Shown here: positions 10,452-20,880 of the stretch, piece by piece | Position numbering within the stretch: the first letter of the stretch is position 1 | Layout: each line of letters begins with the position of its first letter | The notes under the pieces: model-generated | What the model saw: the letters and a program-made list of their open reading frames with translations, nothing else | Database searches by the model: none | Told to the model about the DNA's origin: nothing | Made by a program: the position numbers and the translations under genes | DNA from: Diploptera punctata | Lineage: Eukaryota > Arthropoda > Insecta > Blattodea > Blaberidae | Length of the DNA: 64,000 nt | Assembly: GCA_030220185.1 (NCBI GenBank) | Contig: JASPKZ010007250.1 | Location: 3,793,501 to 3,857,500 of the forward strand | Direction of reading: 5' to 3'

Positions 10452-10760
10452 TCGGTGTTCCTTTTCCGATCCCATCTGGTGTAACCCGCTGTTCTGCGCA
10501 TGAATCTCATTTACAAGCCGTTATTCTGCTTTCATGTTGTTTTCTTAGTGTCCATGCTTCACTACCATAGGTCAACACTGGTCTAGCCAAAGTGTTATAT
10601 ACACGTAATCTGGTGTTTTTTTGTACAAGGGATGGTTTCATAACTTGATTAATAATTCCTAAACTTTTATTATAACTAGTAACTTTTTCAGGGATATCCT
10701 TTTCATCCCAGATAGAGAGATAATATCCAAGATATTTAAATTGATTAGATCTCTCTAAAT
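10452..10760 (-). mobile_element. LINE remnant, split by a SINE (right part)
   Basis: Continuation of the 9,880 remnant; shares TTTGTGTACC/CTGGTGTAACCCGCTGT-type and GTCCATGCTTCACTACC words with 20,270-20,380. No intact frame. Confidence 0.5.
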
Positions 10761-10764
10761 TTTA

Positions 10765-11492
10765 TTAATTGTTTATTTGTTATTATTATTATTATTATTA
10801 TTACTATTTTTCTTTCTTTCCCTTGTCAATTCTATATTGTGTAGCCTATGCTTATTACGTATTATTAATCAACATGTAGATAATTCATAATTGTTATTAT
10901 ATGTGTAATTTAACCTGGTGAAGTGAAAGAGCAGAGCTTACGGTCTAAACTCCATCAGGTAAATTAAATAAATAGTATATCACAATACGCTTCCCTGGGA
11001 GAAATCCGCAGTGCAGTTTTGTAGGAGGCCTTTCGAATATTTAAGTTTCATCTTCTGCTTTCAGTTTTAAATTTCTGCTTTCAGTTTGAAACTGAAAGCA
11101 GAAGATGGAACTTAAGTTTTCGAAAGGCCTCCTACATAACTACACTGCTGATTGTTGAGGACGACAGAGATCTCAGGCGTTGTTTATATTACTTAAAATT
11201 GTTACAAGGGAACTGTAAACCATTGCATGACATAACTTACCATGAACCTTGAAATTTCTCTCAGGGAAGCGTTGTGATGTACTCTTTATTTATTTTATTT
11301 ATTTGTTTATTTATTTTACCTGATGCAGTTAGGACCGTAAGGTCTTCTCTTCCACTTCACCAGGGTTAAATTATACATATAATAACAATTATGGATCATC
11401 TACATGTTGATTAATGATACATAATAGGTATAGGCTACGCAATATAGAGTTGACAAGGGAAAGAAAGAAAAATAGCAATAATAATAATAATA

Positions 11493-11523
<31 letters not shown>

Positions 11524-11540
11524 GTAATATTAATAACATA
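10765..11540. repeat. Large imperfect inverted repeat of LINE 3' ends
   Basis: Left arm about 10,765-11,090 and right arm about 11,093-11,540 are reverse complements, with a 3' terminus (GGTGAAGTGxAAGAG..., ...CATCAGGTAAATTAAAT) in each arm facing the centre. The symmetry centre is at CAGTTTGAAACTG near 11,092. The right arm holds about 110 bp (11,160-11,240) absent from the left. Arm flanks carry matching CTTTCTTTCCCTTGTCAA and AAT arrays. Confidence 0.8.
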
Positions 11541-11814
11541 TCCATCCATCCATCGCAATTCTGCCCGAAGGCAGGTCCTTCACTGCAATCATAGCATTTT
11601 CACGCTATGCTTGCAGCTTTACTAGGGAATTGTAGGTGTGGTAGCTTCCCGTTGCTTTCCACATCGGTGAAGGATGATGATGATGATGATGATAACGATG
11701 ATGGCCATATGATTTCGGGGACCGTTTGGGCCTTAAAGTTTTCCTGACATTTGTCTTACAGGTGAGGAAAAACCCTGGTAAAAACCTCACCCAGAAAAAA
11801 CTGCCCCGGTGGAC
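11541..11814 (-). mobile_element. SINE family B, head deleted, with target duplication
   Basis: Same body and tail as the 36,261 copy, but most of the tRNA head is missing: CTGCCCC joins straight to GGTGGAC. Flanks TAATAACATA (11,531-11,540 and 11,815-11,824) form a 10-11 bp target duplication. It interrupts the 3' UTR of a LINE, which resumes at 11,825. Confidence 0.88.
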
Positions 11815-11824
11815 TAATAACATA

Positions 11825-11995
11825 TAATTTAATTAAATAATTGTCTTGGCAAAGAAGGTTTAAAATATAAAGGAATAATAAGAGTATACATGGAAAAACG
11901 GTTATATATTATATTGTCTAAGGAAATATGTAGTAAGTCTTTTAACTGTTTTTGAATCTAGCAGTCCTTGATATACGAGTGGAGGGAATTATGGA
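11825..11995 (-). mobile_element. LINE 3' UTR continuation
   Basis: TTGTCTTGGCAAAGAAGG and ATATATTATATTGTCTAAGG match 57,655-57,760. Both follow an AAT array in the same order, so 11,290-11,540 plus 11,825-11,995 is one LINE end split by the SINE. Confidence 0.65.
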
Positions 11996-12447
11996 ATAAA
12001 AACATTTATATATCCATACCGCTTTTAACTGCAAGGCACTAAAATCCAGCGCCAAATCTCTCATTTAAACTCAGGGAAGTAATACAACTCTTGAATTGGC
12101 GAATTTTATAATCCTCATAACCTGGCGTCCGGCCTCACTGCACTTCGCTCTATTCGTGCAGGGAGAACATCTGCTTCGCAAAGTGGTTGGCCATTGCTTG
12201 ATTATGGCTTCGATTTCTGTGCCTGGCAGTTAAAAAGGCACATTATTATTTGGACACGGTCTTGGTATATCACAACGCTTCTCTGAGAGACATTTCAAGG
12301 TAGGTTTCGACATGCAATGATTAACAGTTTCCTTGTTAGCTAAAAATAGCTCGTGATGCGAATGATACACATATTTCTGCTTTACGATGTCTCACATTTC
12401 TGTACACCTCTTGGTCTAATTTTATCCATGTATAGTTTTACATATGT
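11996..12447. other. Unassigned, with one dispersed repeat
   Basis: 12,268-12,345 repeats the inverted-repeat flank (TCACAACGCTTCTCTGAGAG against 11,255-11,275 reversed). The remaining sequence is not recognised. Confidence 0.5.
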
Positions 12448-12449
12448 CA

Positions 12450-12537
12450 GCCGCCATGGTGTAGTGGATATGTGAATCTATATGATATCTAGTCCCGAGG
12501 GTCGATAGTTCAAACCTGGCCAGATTTCATGGGTTTT
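12450..12537 (+). mobile_element. tRNA-like SINE head
   Basis: GCCATGGTGTAGTGGAT resembles an A box and GATAGTTCAAACCTGG a B box, in the right order about 45 bp apart. The insertion is cut off where the LINE unit begins. Confidence 0.5.
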
Positions 12538-12540
12538 TAC

Positions 12541-13286
12541 TTACATTTGCATTGTATGGTGCAGAGACTTGGACATTACAACGGAATGAGGAAAAGCGAC
12601 TGGAAGCTTTTGAGATGCGGATATGGGGAAGAATGGAACGTATAAAATGGACAGACAAAGTAAGAAATAAAGATGTGCTAGGCAGTTTGGGTGAAAGAAG
12701 AACAATGCTGGAACTCATACAGAAGAGGAAAAGAAATTGAATTCGCCACTGGCTAAGAAGAAACTGCCTGCTGAAGGATGCCCTAGAAGGAATAGTCAAC
12801 GGAAAGAAAGTTTAGAGGCAGAAAAAGCCATCAGATGATAGACAATATTAAAATAAATGGTTTGTATGCAGATACAAAAAGGAAAGCTGAGTTAAGGAAA
12901 TAGTGGAAAATGCTTATATTTGCATTGTATGGTGCAGAGACTTGGACATTACAACTGAATGAGGAAAAGCGACTGGAAGCTTTTCAGATGCGGATATGGG
13001 GAAAAATGGAACGTATAAAATGGACAGACAAAGTAAGAAATAAAGATGTGCTAGACAGTGTGGGTGAAAGAAGAACAATGCTGGAACTCATACAGAAGAG
13101 AAAAAGAAATTGAATTCGCCACTGGCTAAGAAGAAACTGCCTGCTGAAGGATGCCCTAGAAGGAATAGTCAACGGAAAGAAAGTTTAGAGGCAGAAAAAG
13201 CCATCAGATGATAGACAATATTAAAATAAATGGTTTGTATGCAGATACAAAAAGGAAAGCTAAGTTAAGGAAATAGTGGAAAATGC
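12541..13286 (+). repeat. 373-bp tandem duplication of a LINE C-terminal segment
   Basis: Units 12,541-12,913 and 12,914-13,286 align end to end with a constant offset of 373 and only a few substitutions. Each encodes YGAETWTL, EKRLEAFxMRIWG, MERIKWTDKVRNKDVL and the same stop after LIQKRKRN, the post-RT part of a LINE ORF2. Reading continues in frame past the stop (IRHWLRRNCLLKDALEGIVN), so the TGA is probably a point mutation that existed before duplication. Confidence 0.92.
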
Positions 13287-13340
13287 TGAGTTTGCAGTGA
13301 AAGACCTGCTCTCTATGAATGAAAATACTTAATACAGGCT
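13287..13340 (+). mobile_element. End of the duplicated LINE segment
   Basis: Downstream of unit 2 the LINE continues as GAGTTTGCAGTGAAAGACCT, which is strikingly like the tail of SINE family B (GATTGCAGTGAAGGACCT). Confidence 0.5.
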
Positions 13341-13790
13341 TTCTACTTTACAGCAGTTCACCCTTAATTCCTGCTTTCCAGAAATTCCTATGTACCCATT
13401 GCCCTTCTTCCAACCCCTCTTTATCATGGCATCATATATTCTCTCTTACCATGTTCTTCTACTTTACCCCCTCTTCCTTCTGCCTGGTACCAAACAAATC
13501 TAACACCCGTTTACGTTACGGTTCATCCGACATCCGTTGTTCATGTCCATACCACTGTAAAGCTCTCTTTGTTATCCTATCGATAACAGTGTCATTTCTT
13601 GTGTAATATAAGTATTTCTAACATGTTTTAGTCTGTGCGCTCTCATACTTCTCCGTAATCCATCCATATCTGCCGCCAAGACTCTTTTCTGCATCCTTTC
13701 ATTTACTGTCTAGCTTTCTGACCCGTATGTAAGTATATTTTCTATTAACGTTTGCATAATTTCTTCTTTTTTGTTTTTCTAGTCAGATTT
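13341..13790 (-). pseudogene. LINE ORF2 C-terminal remnant
   Basis: Minus-strand conceptual reading gives DRITKRALQWYGHEQRMSD and upstream YGWITEKYESAQTKT, the post-RT 'WYGH' region. Stops are frequent. Confidence 0.6.
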
Positions 13791-13799
13791 GTATTCTGT

Positions 13800-13905
13800 C
13801 AGATTTAGGATGGAAAAATCCAAGAAACACGTTTCCAAGAAAGAATTTAAGCCGTGGGGCCCGAGTGAGAAGATTTTCAGATTCATAAAAGAACCCTAAT
13901 CTTAA
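13800..13905 (+). mobile_element. SINE family D fragment
   Basis: AGGATGGAAAAATCCAAG, TTTAAGCCGTGGGGCCCGAG and GAAGATTTTCAG match the body of the SINE at 51,779-52,147 (reversed) and 44,811-45,058. Confidence 0.7.
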
Positions 13906-13992
13906 ATTTGTGGAATCCTAGTCATGAAGTCAATTTGCCCCAATAATTTTTAATTGATGTGCCAAAACATAAATCTAAATGTTGAACAATGC

Positions 13993-14046
<54 letters not shown>

Positions 14047-15054
14047 TTTTATTATTATTGTTATCAACAGAGATGGATTACGGAGAAATTTTTAGGCCAT
14101 GGCTGTACATGTCAAAACAAGTTTTGTTTGATAGGGTCCAATTCAGTGGTATCTCCTGTAGCCGCTGTTCCAATAATTGAATTAAACCCCCTGACTTTAT
14201 TAAGCATTTGTGAGATAATTATATGTTCCACAATGGCATTTCTGTCAGAAATCGGACACCCACTTTCTTGGCAAAGCTATATGTGAAACTATTGATCTTA
14301 ATTATTAATAACTAAAAAATCAATCTCACATAAAAGGACACGTTTACAAGAAATAATTGTTCTTTAAGAGCAATGCTATTTAGATGTGAAAAACCCTATA
14401 GAGTTTGTTCGAAGAATAGTAGAGTATATTTCCAGTTCTTGACATTCGCTTTTTATAAAGGTTAAGCAACTATGTTCTTAGCACGTTGGAAGAAAAGGTT
14501 AAGAACAATGAGAAAAGTAAATAGAGATAAATAGCAGAAACCATGAACGCATCTTCAGAAAATAAAGAAAGAAGAATTCTGTCATACAAAAGTCTTTGTT
14601 GGTTTACGATAGAAAATATTATGCATTCATCTTCAGAATTATGTTTCTTAAGCATTTAGTTCTTACAGTTTATGTAATCGTTTGCCTGTGTGCAAATGTC
14701 TTTTCTCGTCTTTTCTCTGAAGAAACAAAGCAGCGAGTTCTTTGAAGACATCTCAAGACAATTTTTCTCTTGCGAATAATCCATCTTCACCACAGGGCTA
14801 CGAAGGAGATTACTTGCCATAAAATTAACAAAATGCAGAGTGGAGATAATCTAAGTGCCCAGAGTTTAGCCTTGCGACGAAATGTTATTGAACAGGGGTA
14901 AAAAGTAACTCGTAATAAAAAAATAGGCTATTCTTTACAACCTGTGACGCAACTATTTTAACTCCTTCATAAACTCCTGTAAAAGTTTATTCTTAGGCTT
15001 CCATTTTTCAAATTATTTCCCACCATTTATAACGATTTCTACAATTTGTGGTAA
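13906..15054. other. Unassigned sequence with an ATT array
   Basis: (ATT)n at about 13,993-14,060; no attached LINE end is recognisable. The remaining ~1 kb is AT-rich without a supported gene; open frames here encode poly-Tyr/Leu from the array or are short. Confidence 0.5.
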
Positions 15055-15210
15055 AGAAGTTGTCCTCCAATGGATAACCTCCCATTGTGGGATTGCCGGT
15101 AATGAAACAGCCGATTTCCTCACCAAAAAAAAAGGATCTCGCATTGAACAATTGCCTGGATCTAAACCAACACCTTACTGCTCAGTGAAACACCACATAA
15201 GTTAAAATCC
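15055..15210 (+). pseudogene. LINE RNase H domain fragment (left part)
   Basis: Reads VVLQWITSHCGIAGNETADF followed by LTKKKGS. The 'SHCGI-GNE-AD' motif is the C-terminal catalytic motif of RNase H in Jockey/R1/I-type LINEs. It continues past the insertion at 15,437. Confidence 0.8.
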
Positions 15211-15217
15211 AAAATTA

Positions 15218-15277
<60 letters not shown>

Positions 15278-15436
15278 TATTTATTCTGGCAGAGTTAAGG
15301 CCATAAGGCCCTCTCTTCCACTCAACCAGCACAAATACAAATAAATATTTGACAAATATAGATATACACTATACTAATTATAAACATTTAAATATACAAT
15401 AAATGTAGCAAAGTAAATTTCATGTACAAACAACAT
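15211..15436 (-). mobile_element. CR1-group LINE 3' end inserted in another LINE
   Basis: (AAT)n (15,220-15,273) then CTGGCAGAGTTAAGGCC and the same 3' UTR as 2,890-3,110. Only ~160 bp of UTR plus the tail inserted, splitting the RNase H-bearing LINE. Confidence 0.82.
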
Positions 15437-15735
15437 TTTATAGACTTCAAACAGTAGCCAGAAACAAAAAATGGGAATGCCTAATAAATATTTTGATATA
15501 CCAGACATAGCAAGAAAAACAGAAGTAGCACATTTTAGAATGAAAATGGGCCACAACTGCCTGGCAAAACACCTTTACAAAATCAATGTTCTGCCTTCAC
15601 CGAAATGCATTTTATGCAATCACCCATATGAAGAAATGGACAACTGTATCGCTGTCAAACTGGAGGATTCTAAGACCTCAAAGTATTAGAGAGCAAGATT
15701 GCTAACGACTTCACTGATAGATGCAGCAAATTAAA
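15437..15735 (+). pseudogene. LINE RNase H / zinc-knuckle tail (right part)
   Basis: 15,471-15,689 reads TEVAHFRMKMGHNCLAKHLY then PSPKCILCNHPYEEMDN. 'F-R---GH-CL--HL' followed by 'P-C-LC' is the usual end of ORF2 in RNase H-bearing LINEs. It is colinear with 15,055-15,210. Confidence 0.75.
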
Positions 15736-16640
15736 GAACAATAACATTTTTTCTAACGATTATTTCTATATTTAACTATATACGTAACATGAAGACATGG
15801 TAGCCATATTGATTTTAGCTAATATTCTTCCAGTGCAGCCAACACAGAGTATCTGCTAATTAACTGTACACATCTACTTCAGAATTTCAGAACTTGCTAT
15901 TTATTTTTGGGCGTTATATTCTTTCACAGGTTAGAGTGCTTAAATTGCGTTAGGTTAGCTTTTATATAGGTTTTTCACAGGTTAGAGTACTTAAATTGCG
16001 TTAGGTTAGCTTATAGGTTCGTTAAATATCTTGCTGGCTTCATCCCGTTATTCCATAGGGTAAACTGCTTCGCGTTTGTTGGCGCATGCGCATGGTATTT
16101 CATTGGAATTTAGAAACATTTTTCGCGTCACATGTTGTAAAGAATCCCCAAATTATATTTCTAATTCTAATTACGACATATTGTAATAATTTATTGTGTT
16201 AATTAAGGTCAAGTTAAAAGTTAAAAAAGACATAAAATTGGTATTTGAGATCTCAGTGAAAGTAGAGAGTAAAATGAGATTATGTGTGTAAGGTTTTTAA
16301 AGTTACTTTAATTATTGGAAACTTAGGCCGATTATAAGTTTCAAGCTTGAAGTTATTTTACGTGCCATAAATGTACGATACAGATCCCACGTAATAGCTC
16401 CATCCTGACGGAACCCATGTCCAGGATTTTTAAGACTTGCTTTCAGAACAGTACTAGTTTTAATTCGTACAAGTGACAACAAACGAGCTGATAGAGCAGC
16501 AAATATATCAGGATACATGAAAAATTTAATTTGACACAACAAACATATGTCAATAAAACATCCGCATATACACGACGATAGTTCGACCAGTTATCGTATA
16601 TGACGCAGAAATTTAGGCTGATACAACACAACTAAACAAA
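15736..16640. other. Unassigned sequence with a 51-bp direct repeat
   Basis: TTCACAGGTTAGAGTGCTTA and its copy occur 51 bp apart (15,923 and 15,974), each followed by AAATTGCGTTAGGTTAGCTT. The rest is not recognised. Confidence 0.5.
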
Positions 16641-16681
16641 TGATAATCACATTTGAAATTAGGATCTCAAGAACAGGGGAA
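16641..16681 (+). mobile_element. LINE fragment, left of SINE
   Basis: Continuous with 17,027-17,330 once the SINE and one copy of its duplication are removed. Confidence 0.5.
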
Positions 16682-17026
16682 GTCCCGCGCCGTAGCCGAG
16701 TGGTTAAGGTAGGAAGCCTTGGCGCAGAGCTACGGGACTTGCGCTGTTTCGAGTCTCCATGGGGGAAGAAATTTTCTCATGGTATTTCGGCCAGTATGGG
16801 ACCGGTGCCCACCCAGCATCGTGAGGCAATTGGGTAGCTACAATAAGTAGCGGCTCCATGTTAAGGAACCAGCTATAACGGCTGGGGGACTCGACATGCT
16901 AACCACATGTCACCCCTACACTGGCTGTTGATCATCTACCTCTGTGATTGACACATGTGGATGTGAAGGGCCAGCAGCCGGCTGGTAAAAGGGCAACCGC
17001 TGAAAAGTGGAAAGACCCTCAATCGG
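16682..17026 (+). mobile_element. tRNA-headed SINE (family A), 13-bp target duplication
   Basis: Near-identical to 10,111-10,451. A box TAGCCGAGTGGTTAAGG (16,693-16,709); the B box is slightly decayed (GTTTCGAGTCT, 16,745-16,755). Flanks AAGAACAGGGGAA at 16,669-16,681 and 17,027-17,039 are a perfect 13-bp target duplication, typical of LINE-mediated insertion. Ends CTCAATCGG with no poly-A. Confidence 0.95.
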
Positions 17027-17330
17027 AAGAACAGGGGAAAATATTATTTGATAGAATACGCAATACAAACAATAGAGACAAATATCAAATTCAAGACATA
17101 TCAAAATTTATTATAGGCAGACGAAAATATTGGAAAGATCATATAGAAAGAATGGAAGACAACTGGCTTGCAAAAAAGAGATAAAGATGATAGACCAAAG
17201 GACGGAAGAAGAGCAAGAGGAAGACCGCTTAAGAGATGGATAGATAGTGGATACACATTCAATACGTCTTTCTCCGAAGAGTAATTTGGGAAATAAACAG
17301 GATGAAAATCCTACAAATAAATAATAATAA
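17027..17330 (+). pseudogene. LINE ORF2 C-terminal remnant
   Basis: Reads FDRIRNTNNRDKYQIQDI then FIIGRRKYWKDHIERMEDNW, the post-RT 'W-HI-RM' region. A stop follows WLAKKR. Downstream GRRARGRPLKRWID remains readable in another frame. Confidence 0.7.
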
Positions 17331-17435
17331 GAAGTGACAACATGAAATGTGAAGAAAAAAAATAAAAAATACCACAAGAATTATAAATAATCATTAACAA
17401 TATAAACTAGAAACACAGGATTTTTTTTTACATTG

Positions 17436-17708
17436 GTAAACTAACTCATTGGCACTTTCGAACCCATAGCTTCTTGGCCGCGCGGATATAAGCTCTCCAT
17501 ACATCCCTATCCTGAGCTAATGTTTTCAATTCATTCTCTGTATAATCTATTTTCTCCCACCTCATTCCTGGTCTACCAACTGGGAATTTTCCATCTGGTT
17601 TTTCCATAAGAAGCTTCCATGCATGTCTTTCATTCCCAATTCGTGCCTCATGTTGTGCCCATCGCAGTCTACGAGACTTAACGGTTCTTATTATATCTGG
17701 TTTCCTTC
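17436..17708 (-). mobile_element. RTE-like LINE 3' fragment
   Basis: Reverse copy of the 18.5-kb family end: ATTGGCACTTTCGAACCCAT, CGCGCGGATATAAGCTCTCC, ATCGCAGTCTACGAGACTTA. Confidence 0.82.
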
Positions 17709-17986
17709 AGAAACAAATTGAAAATAAAATTATTAACAAAAACATCTCACTAATATTACTTTTTAAACTAATAATAATTTGTTTTTTCATTATTTAATAA
17801 AAATAGAATTAAGATTTGTCGATATATTTACCTAATGTCTTATATATAAGCGATAGAGTTTATTACTTTCTTTGTATATACATTTTTATTTTATTTTCAT
17901 GTATAGGAGATTCGAGCTGTTATTCCTTTGAGTGTACATTATTCCATTAATTTAATTTTAATTGTATTTAATTTTATTGTATTACT
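17709..17986. other. AT-rich spacer
   Basis: Very AT-rich; no feature seen. Confidence 0.5.
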
Positions 17987-18502
17987 AGCCAATTTTGCTA
18001 TATCACATACTGTACCATATTTATAGAGAACGGTCTGTAAATAGAATTCAGGATTTCTGGTGGAAGATTGGTAACTCGTCATGAGTATAATGCATATCTC
18101 CAAGTACTATATGACACACTTATTTATCTTGATTCATGCATAAGTTCTGTTTGTCCGTAGTGTTTTCAAGTGCATTTTATACAAAGAAATACTAGTTACC
18201 TTCAGTTATATATCACGTTCTCTGTTATGCAGCTGAAGTGTGTCTACTTGAGCTTCATAAACCACTGATAGATTTCTTGTGATATTGGTCTATTCCCAGA
18301 TACTATGATTTGAATTTTGGTGGTATTGTTCCTGTGATGGTTTTCCGCTTTTTTATTTACGGACTATAATTTTTTTAACACCACTACAGTGAAAAACAAA
18401 GAACTAACCTGATTTCTGGGCCTTGAATTAAAAAACTTATATTAATGATAAATTTATGTTGTATTATTAAAATTCTTTTTACAATTGTACAAATTAATAA
18501 TA

Positions 18503-18514
18503 TATGTAAATAAT
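18503..18514 (+). repeat. Target-site duplication of the RTE-like LINE
   Basis: TATGTAAATAAT, repeated at 19,439-19,450, and again (lacking the first T) at 19,561-19,571. Copy 2 of the segmental duplication has no LINE here. Confidence 0.85.
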
Positions 18515-18561
18515 CTCCTCTACTATTTAATTTTGTACTAGAGCATGCCATTAAATCTTTA

Positions 18562-19038
18562 GTGAATGAGGAAGGCTTACAACTGAATGGTATTAATAAG
18601 CTGTTAGTTTATGCTGATGATGTAGTACTACTGGCCGATAGCGAGAAGATACTAAAGGCCAACACGTATACACTATTGAGTAACACTAAGAAATTAGGAT
18701 TGGAAGTAAATATCAGTAAAACTAAATATATGGTCACACGTAGAAATTCAGTATATAATGGAAATGGACAGCTAATGACAAATGAGGGAAATTTTGAGGA
18801 AGTGGCTGAATTCAAATACCTAGGAACAATAATCACAAATAGGAATGAGATGCACAAAGAAATTAAACATAGGCTCAATTCTGGAAATGCATGCTATTAT
18901 GCATTGCAGAGACTTTTGATGTCCCAACTCCTTTCAAAAAACGTTAAGCTGAAAATATATAAAACTATTATTCTACCAGTTATATTATATGGATGCGAAA
19001 CATGGACTCTTACTTTAAGGGAGGAAAGGAGTATTTGA
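18562..19038 (+). pseudogene. Reverse transcriptase C-terminal part, truncated
   Basis: 158 codons. YADDVVLLAD at residues ~17-26 is the RT catalytic motif C, followed by the 'SKTK' and 'YLG-II' motifs D and E and thumb-like helices. The usual ORF2 is about 1,000 residues, so some 70% is missing at the N-terminus. A frameshift after REERSI separates it from the rest of the C-terminus. Its first ATG is fortuitous. Confidence 0.85.
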
Positions 19039-19198
19039 GAATAAAGTTCTTAGGAACAATTTTGGACCAAAGAGAGATGAACAGACAGGTGAATGGAGAA
19101 GACTACATAACAATGAACTACATGGTCTTTATAGGAAGCCAGATATAATAAGAACAGTTAAGTCTCGTAGACTGCGATGGGCAGGACATGTTGCGCGT

Positions 19199-19408
19199 AT
19201 GGGGAATGAAAGACGTGCATGGAAACTTCTTGTAGGAAAGCCAGAAGGAAAACTACCAATTAGTAGACGAATAATGAGGTGGGAGAACAACATTAACTAT
19301 GATTTGAGGGAAGTAGATTATACAGGGAATGATTGGAAAGCATTAGCTCAGGATAGGGATGTATGGAGAGCTTATGTCCGTGCGGCCATGAACCTACGGG
19401 TTCGATAG
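19199..19408 (+). pseudogene. LINE ORF2 extreme C-terminus
   Basis: 70 codons continuing the protein after a frameshift near 19,038-19,050: RRAWKLLVGKPEGK, DLREVDYTGNDWKALAQDRD, WRAYVRAAMNLRVR. This end is repeated on both strands at least eight times in the window, so its consensus is easily seen. Confidence 0.8.
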
Positions 19409-19450
19409 TGCTAGTGAGTAAGTAAGTAAGTAAGTAAGTATGTAAATAAT

Positions 19451-19563
19451 TACTTATTTTAGGAATTCTCACTATGAGGTATATTCATTAAGGTAGAATA
19501 TGTTTATCACTCACCTCATATTGTACAATATGAGGTGAGTGATAAACATATTCTACCTTAATG
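19451..19563. repeat. 78-bp perfect palindrome next to the LINE tail
   Basis: 19,486-19,523 and 19,526-19,563 are exact 38-bp reverse complements around a TA centre (CATTAAGGTAGAATATG... to ...CATATTCTACCTTAATG). It lies between the second and third copies of the word ATGTAAATAAT. It is absent from copy 2 of the duplication. Confidence 0.95.
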
Positions 19564-19792
19564 TAAATAATGTTTATATTAGTTAAAACTGTTATAATTA
19601 TAATTGTTTAAGACAAAAAAGAACACTACAATTGCAGACGTTGAATGCTTATACAGTAAGAATGTAGGCTATATGTCACAGCTTTCTTGATCCTCCAGTA
19701 AAGATTTCATTTGAGATTTAACGAAAATGTAGCTAATCACTGCTCTGTAGGTTTTCTCGATATCTACAAAGTAGGAAAGAATTATATAGATG

Positions 19793-19950
19793 CTGAATTG
19801 TAATAAAATAATATATGCAGAAGTACAAATTTTTAAATTTTCCATCACAAAAACAATGTAAATACTTGATGAACTATAATAAAATAATATATGCAGAATT
19901 GCTAATTTTTAAAATTTGTATCTCAAAGACCATCTCTAAAATTAAAGCCT
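19793..19950 (+). repeat. 77-bp tandem repeat, two units
   Basis: Unit contains ATAATAAAATAATATATGCAGAA and TTTTTAAAATTTxxATCTCAAA. Copy 2 of the duplication has three units (26,760-26,995). Confidence 0.8.
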
Positions 19951-20004
19951 TGGCATAAAACCTCGCTAAAAAGGACATTCCACGTATTTTTAACTCACTC
20001 TATC

Positions 20005-20880
20005 TTCTTCTTCTTCTTCCAACAAAGTCTTAGGCCTATAGGTCTGTTATGATCCCACTGATTAATTTTGTATCCAGCGTTTCCTTGGACGAGTCCCGAG
20101 ATCTCTTCCCTGTTAGACAATAAATAAAATGGCTTTGTGAACTCTGTCAGAACTTATTCGTCACAAATGATTCATCCAGTTATTCCGAATTTCATGAAGC
20201 CTGTGTATTTAATGACTGGTTCTAATCGAGTTCTTACAAGGCATCATCATTGCGTTTGTAATTCCATTTGGTGTACTCTGCTGTATGTCTCATGAATTTC
20301 ATTTCACTAGAAATTATCCTGATGTCCTCTCCTTTCCTGAAAGTCAATGCCTTACTGCCGCAGCAAAGTGCAGGTATTGGTAAGATTTTGTATAGCCTCA
20401 CTCTAGCATCTCTCTAGTGAAGGTTTCATTACTTCAATTATTACTCCCATAGTTTTATTAAAATTAAATAATTCTATTTGCAATGTCTAGTTCATACAAA
20501 TATGTTACTGTATATCCAAGATAGGTAAATGAATTTACACTTTCCAGTACTTTTGAATATATACACATTTTGCTGCTACTTACAGAGTATTTTCCATGAA
20601 AACTATTACTTTTTAACAAAAGTATTAATTTTCATATTATATTTGATGGCTATTTTGTTAAAATTATAAACTGAACATCGTAATTCGTCCTCTGAGGGTG
20701 CCAGTAATACCACATCATCTGCAAAAATTAAATTTGATATTTCTATTCACTTGTGTATATCCATGACGTTGTTCTCTCCATTCTCTAATTATCTGATTCA
20801 TTTTATATGATAAATAAATGTGGAGATAGGGGACATCCTTGTCTCACTCCCGTATGAATTTCCTGTCATTATAATCGTTT
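20005..20880 (-). pseudogene. LINE reverse transcriptase remnant
   Basis: Minus-strand reading gives NLIFADDVVLLAPSEDEL around 20,690-20,735 (RT catalytic FADD) preceded by HTGVRQGCPLSPxLF-like text from ACATCCTTGTCTCACTCCCG. 3' of this the sequence decays through TGGACTTTCAGGAAAGG-type words. The paralogue is at 27,050-27,870. Numerous stops. Confidence 0.72.

Larger units (their letters stand above)
18515..19438 (+). mobile_element. RTE-like LINE, 5'-truncated, best copy
   Basis: Reverse transcriptase palm to 3' end. The frame 18,562-19,038 holds LLVYADDVVLLADSEKI (catalytic YADD), NISKTKYMVTRR, EFKYLGTIITN and YGCETWTLTLREER. A frameshift follows, and 19,199-19,408 reads NERRAWKLLVGKPEGK and ends AYVRAAMNLRVR stop. 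After a short CTAGTGAGTAAG the tail is a (GTAA)n array. Short tandem-repeat tails and the 'GHVARM' region fit RTE-type LINEs; the clade is inference. It lacks the N-terminal endonuclease, consistent with 5' truncation. The 12-bp duplication and the empty site in copy 2 prove insertion after the segmental duplication or loss from copy 2. Confidence 0.88.

Noticed and set aside
15922..16015. Interstitial telomere (TTAGG)n
   Set aside because: Only isolated GTTAGGTTAGC words inside a 51-bp direct repeat; no tandem TTAGG array.
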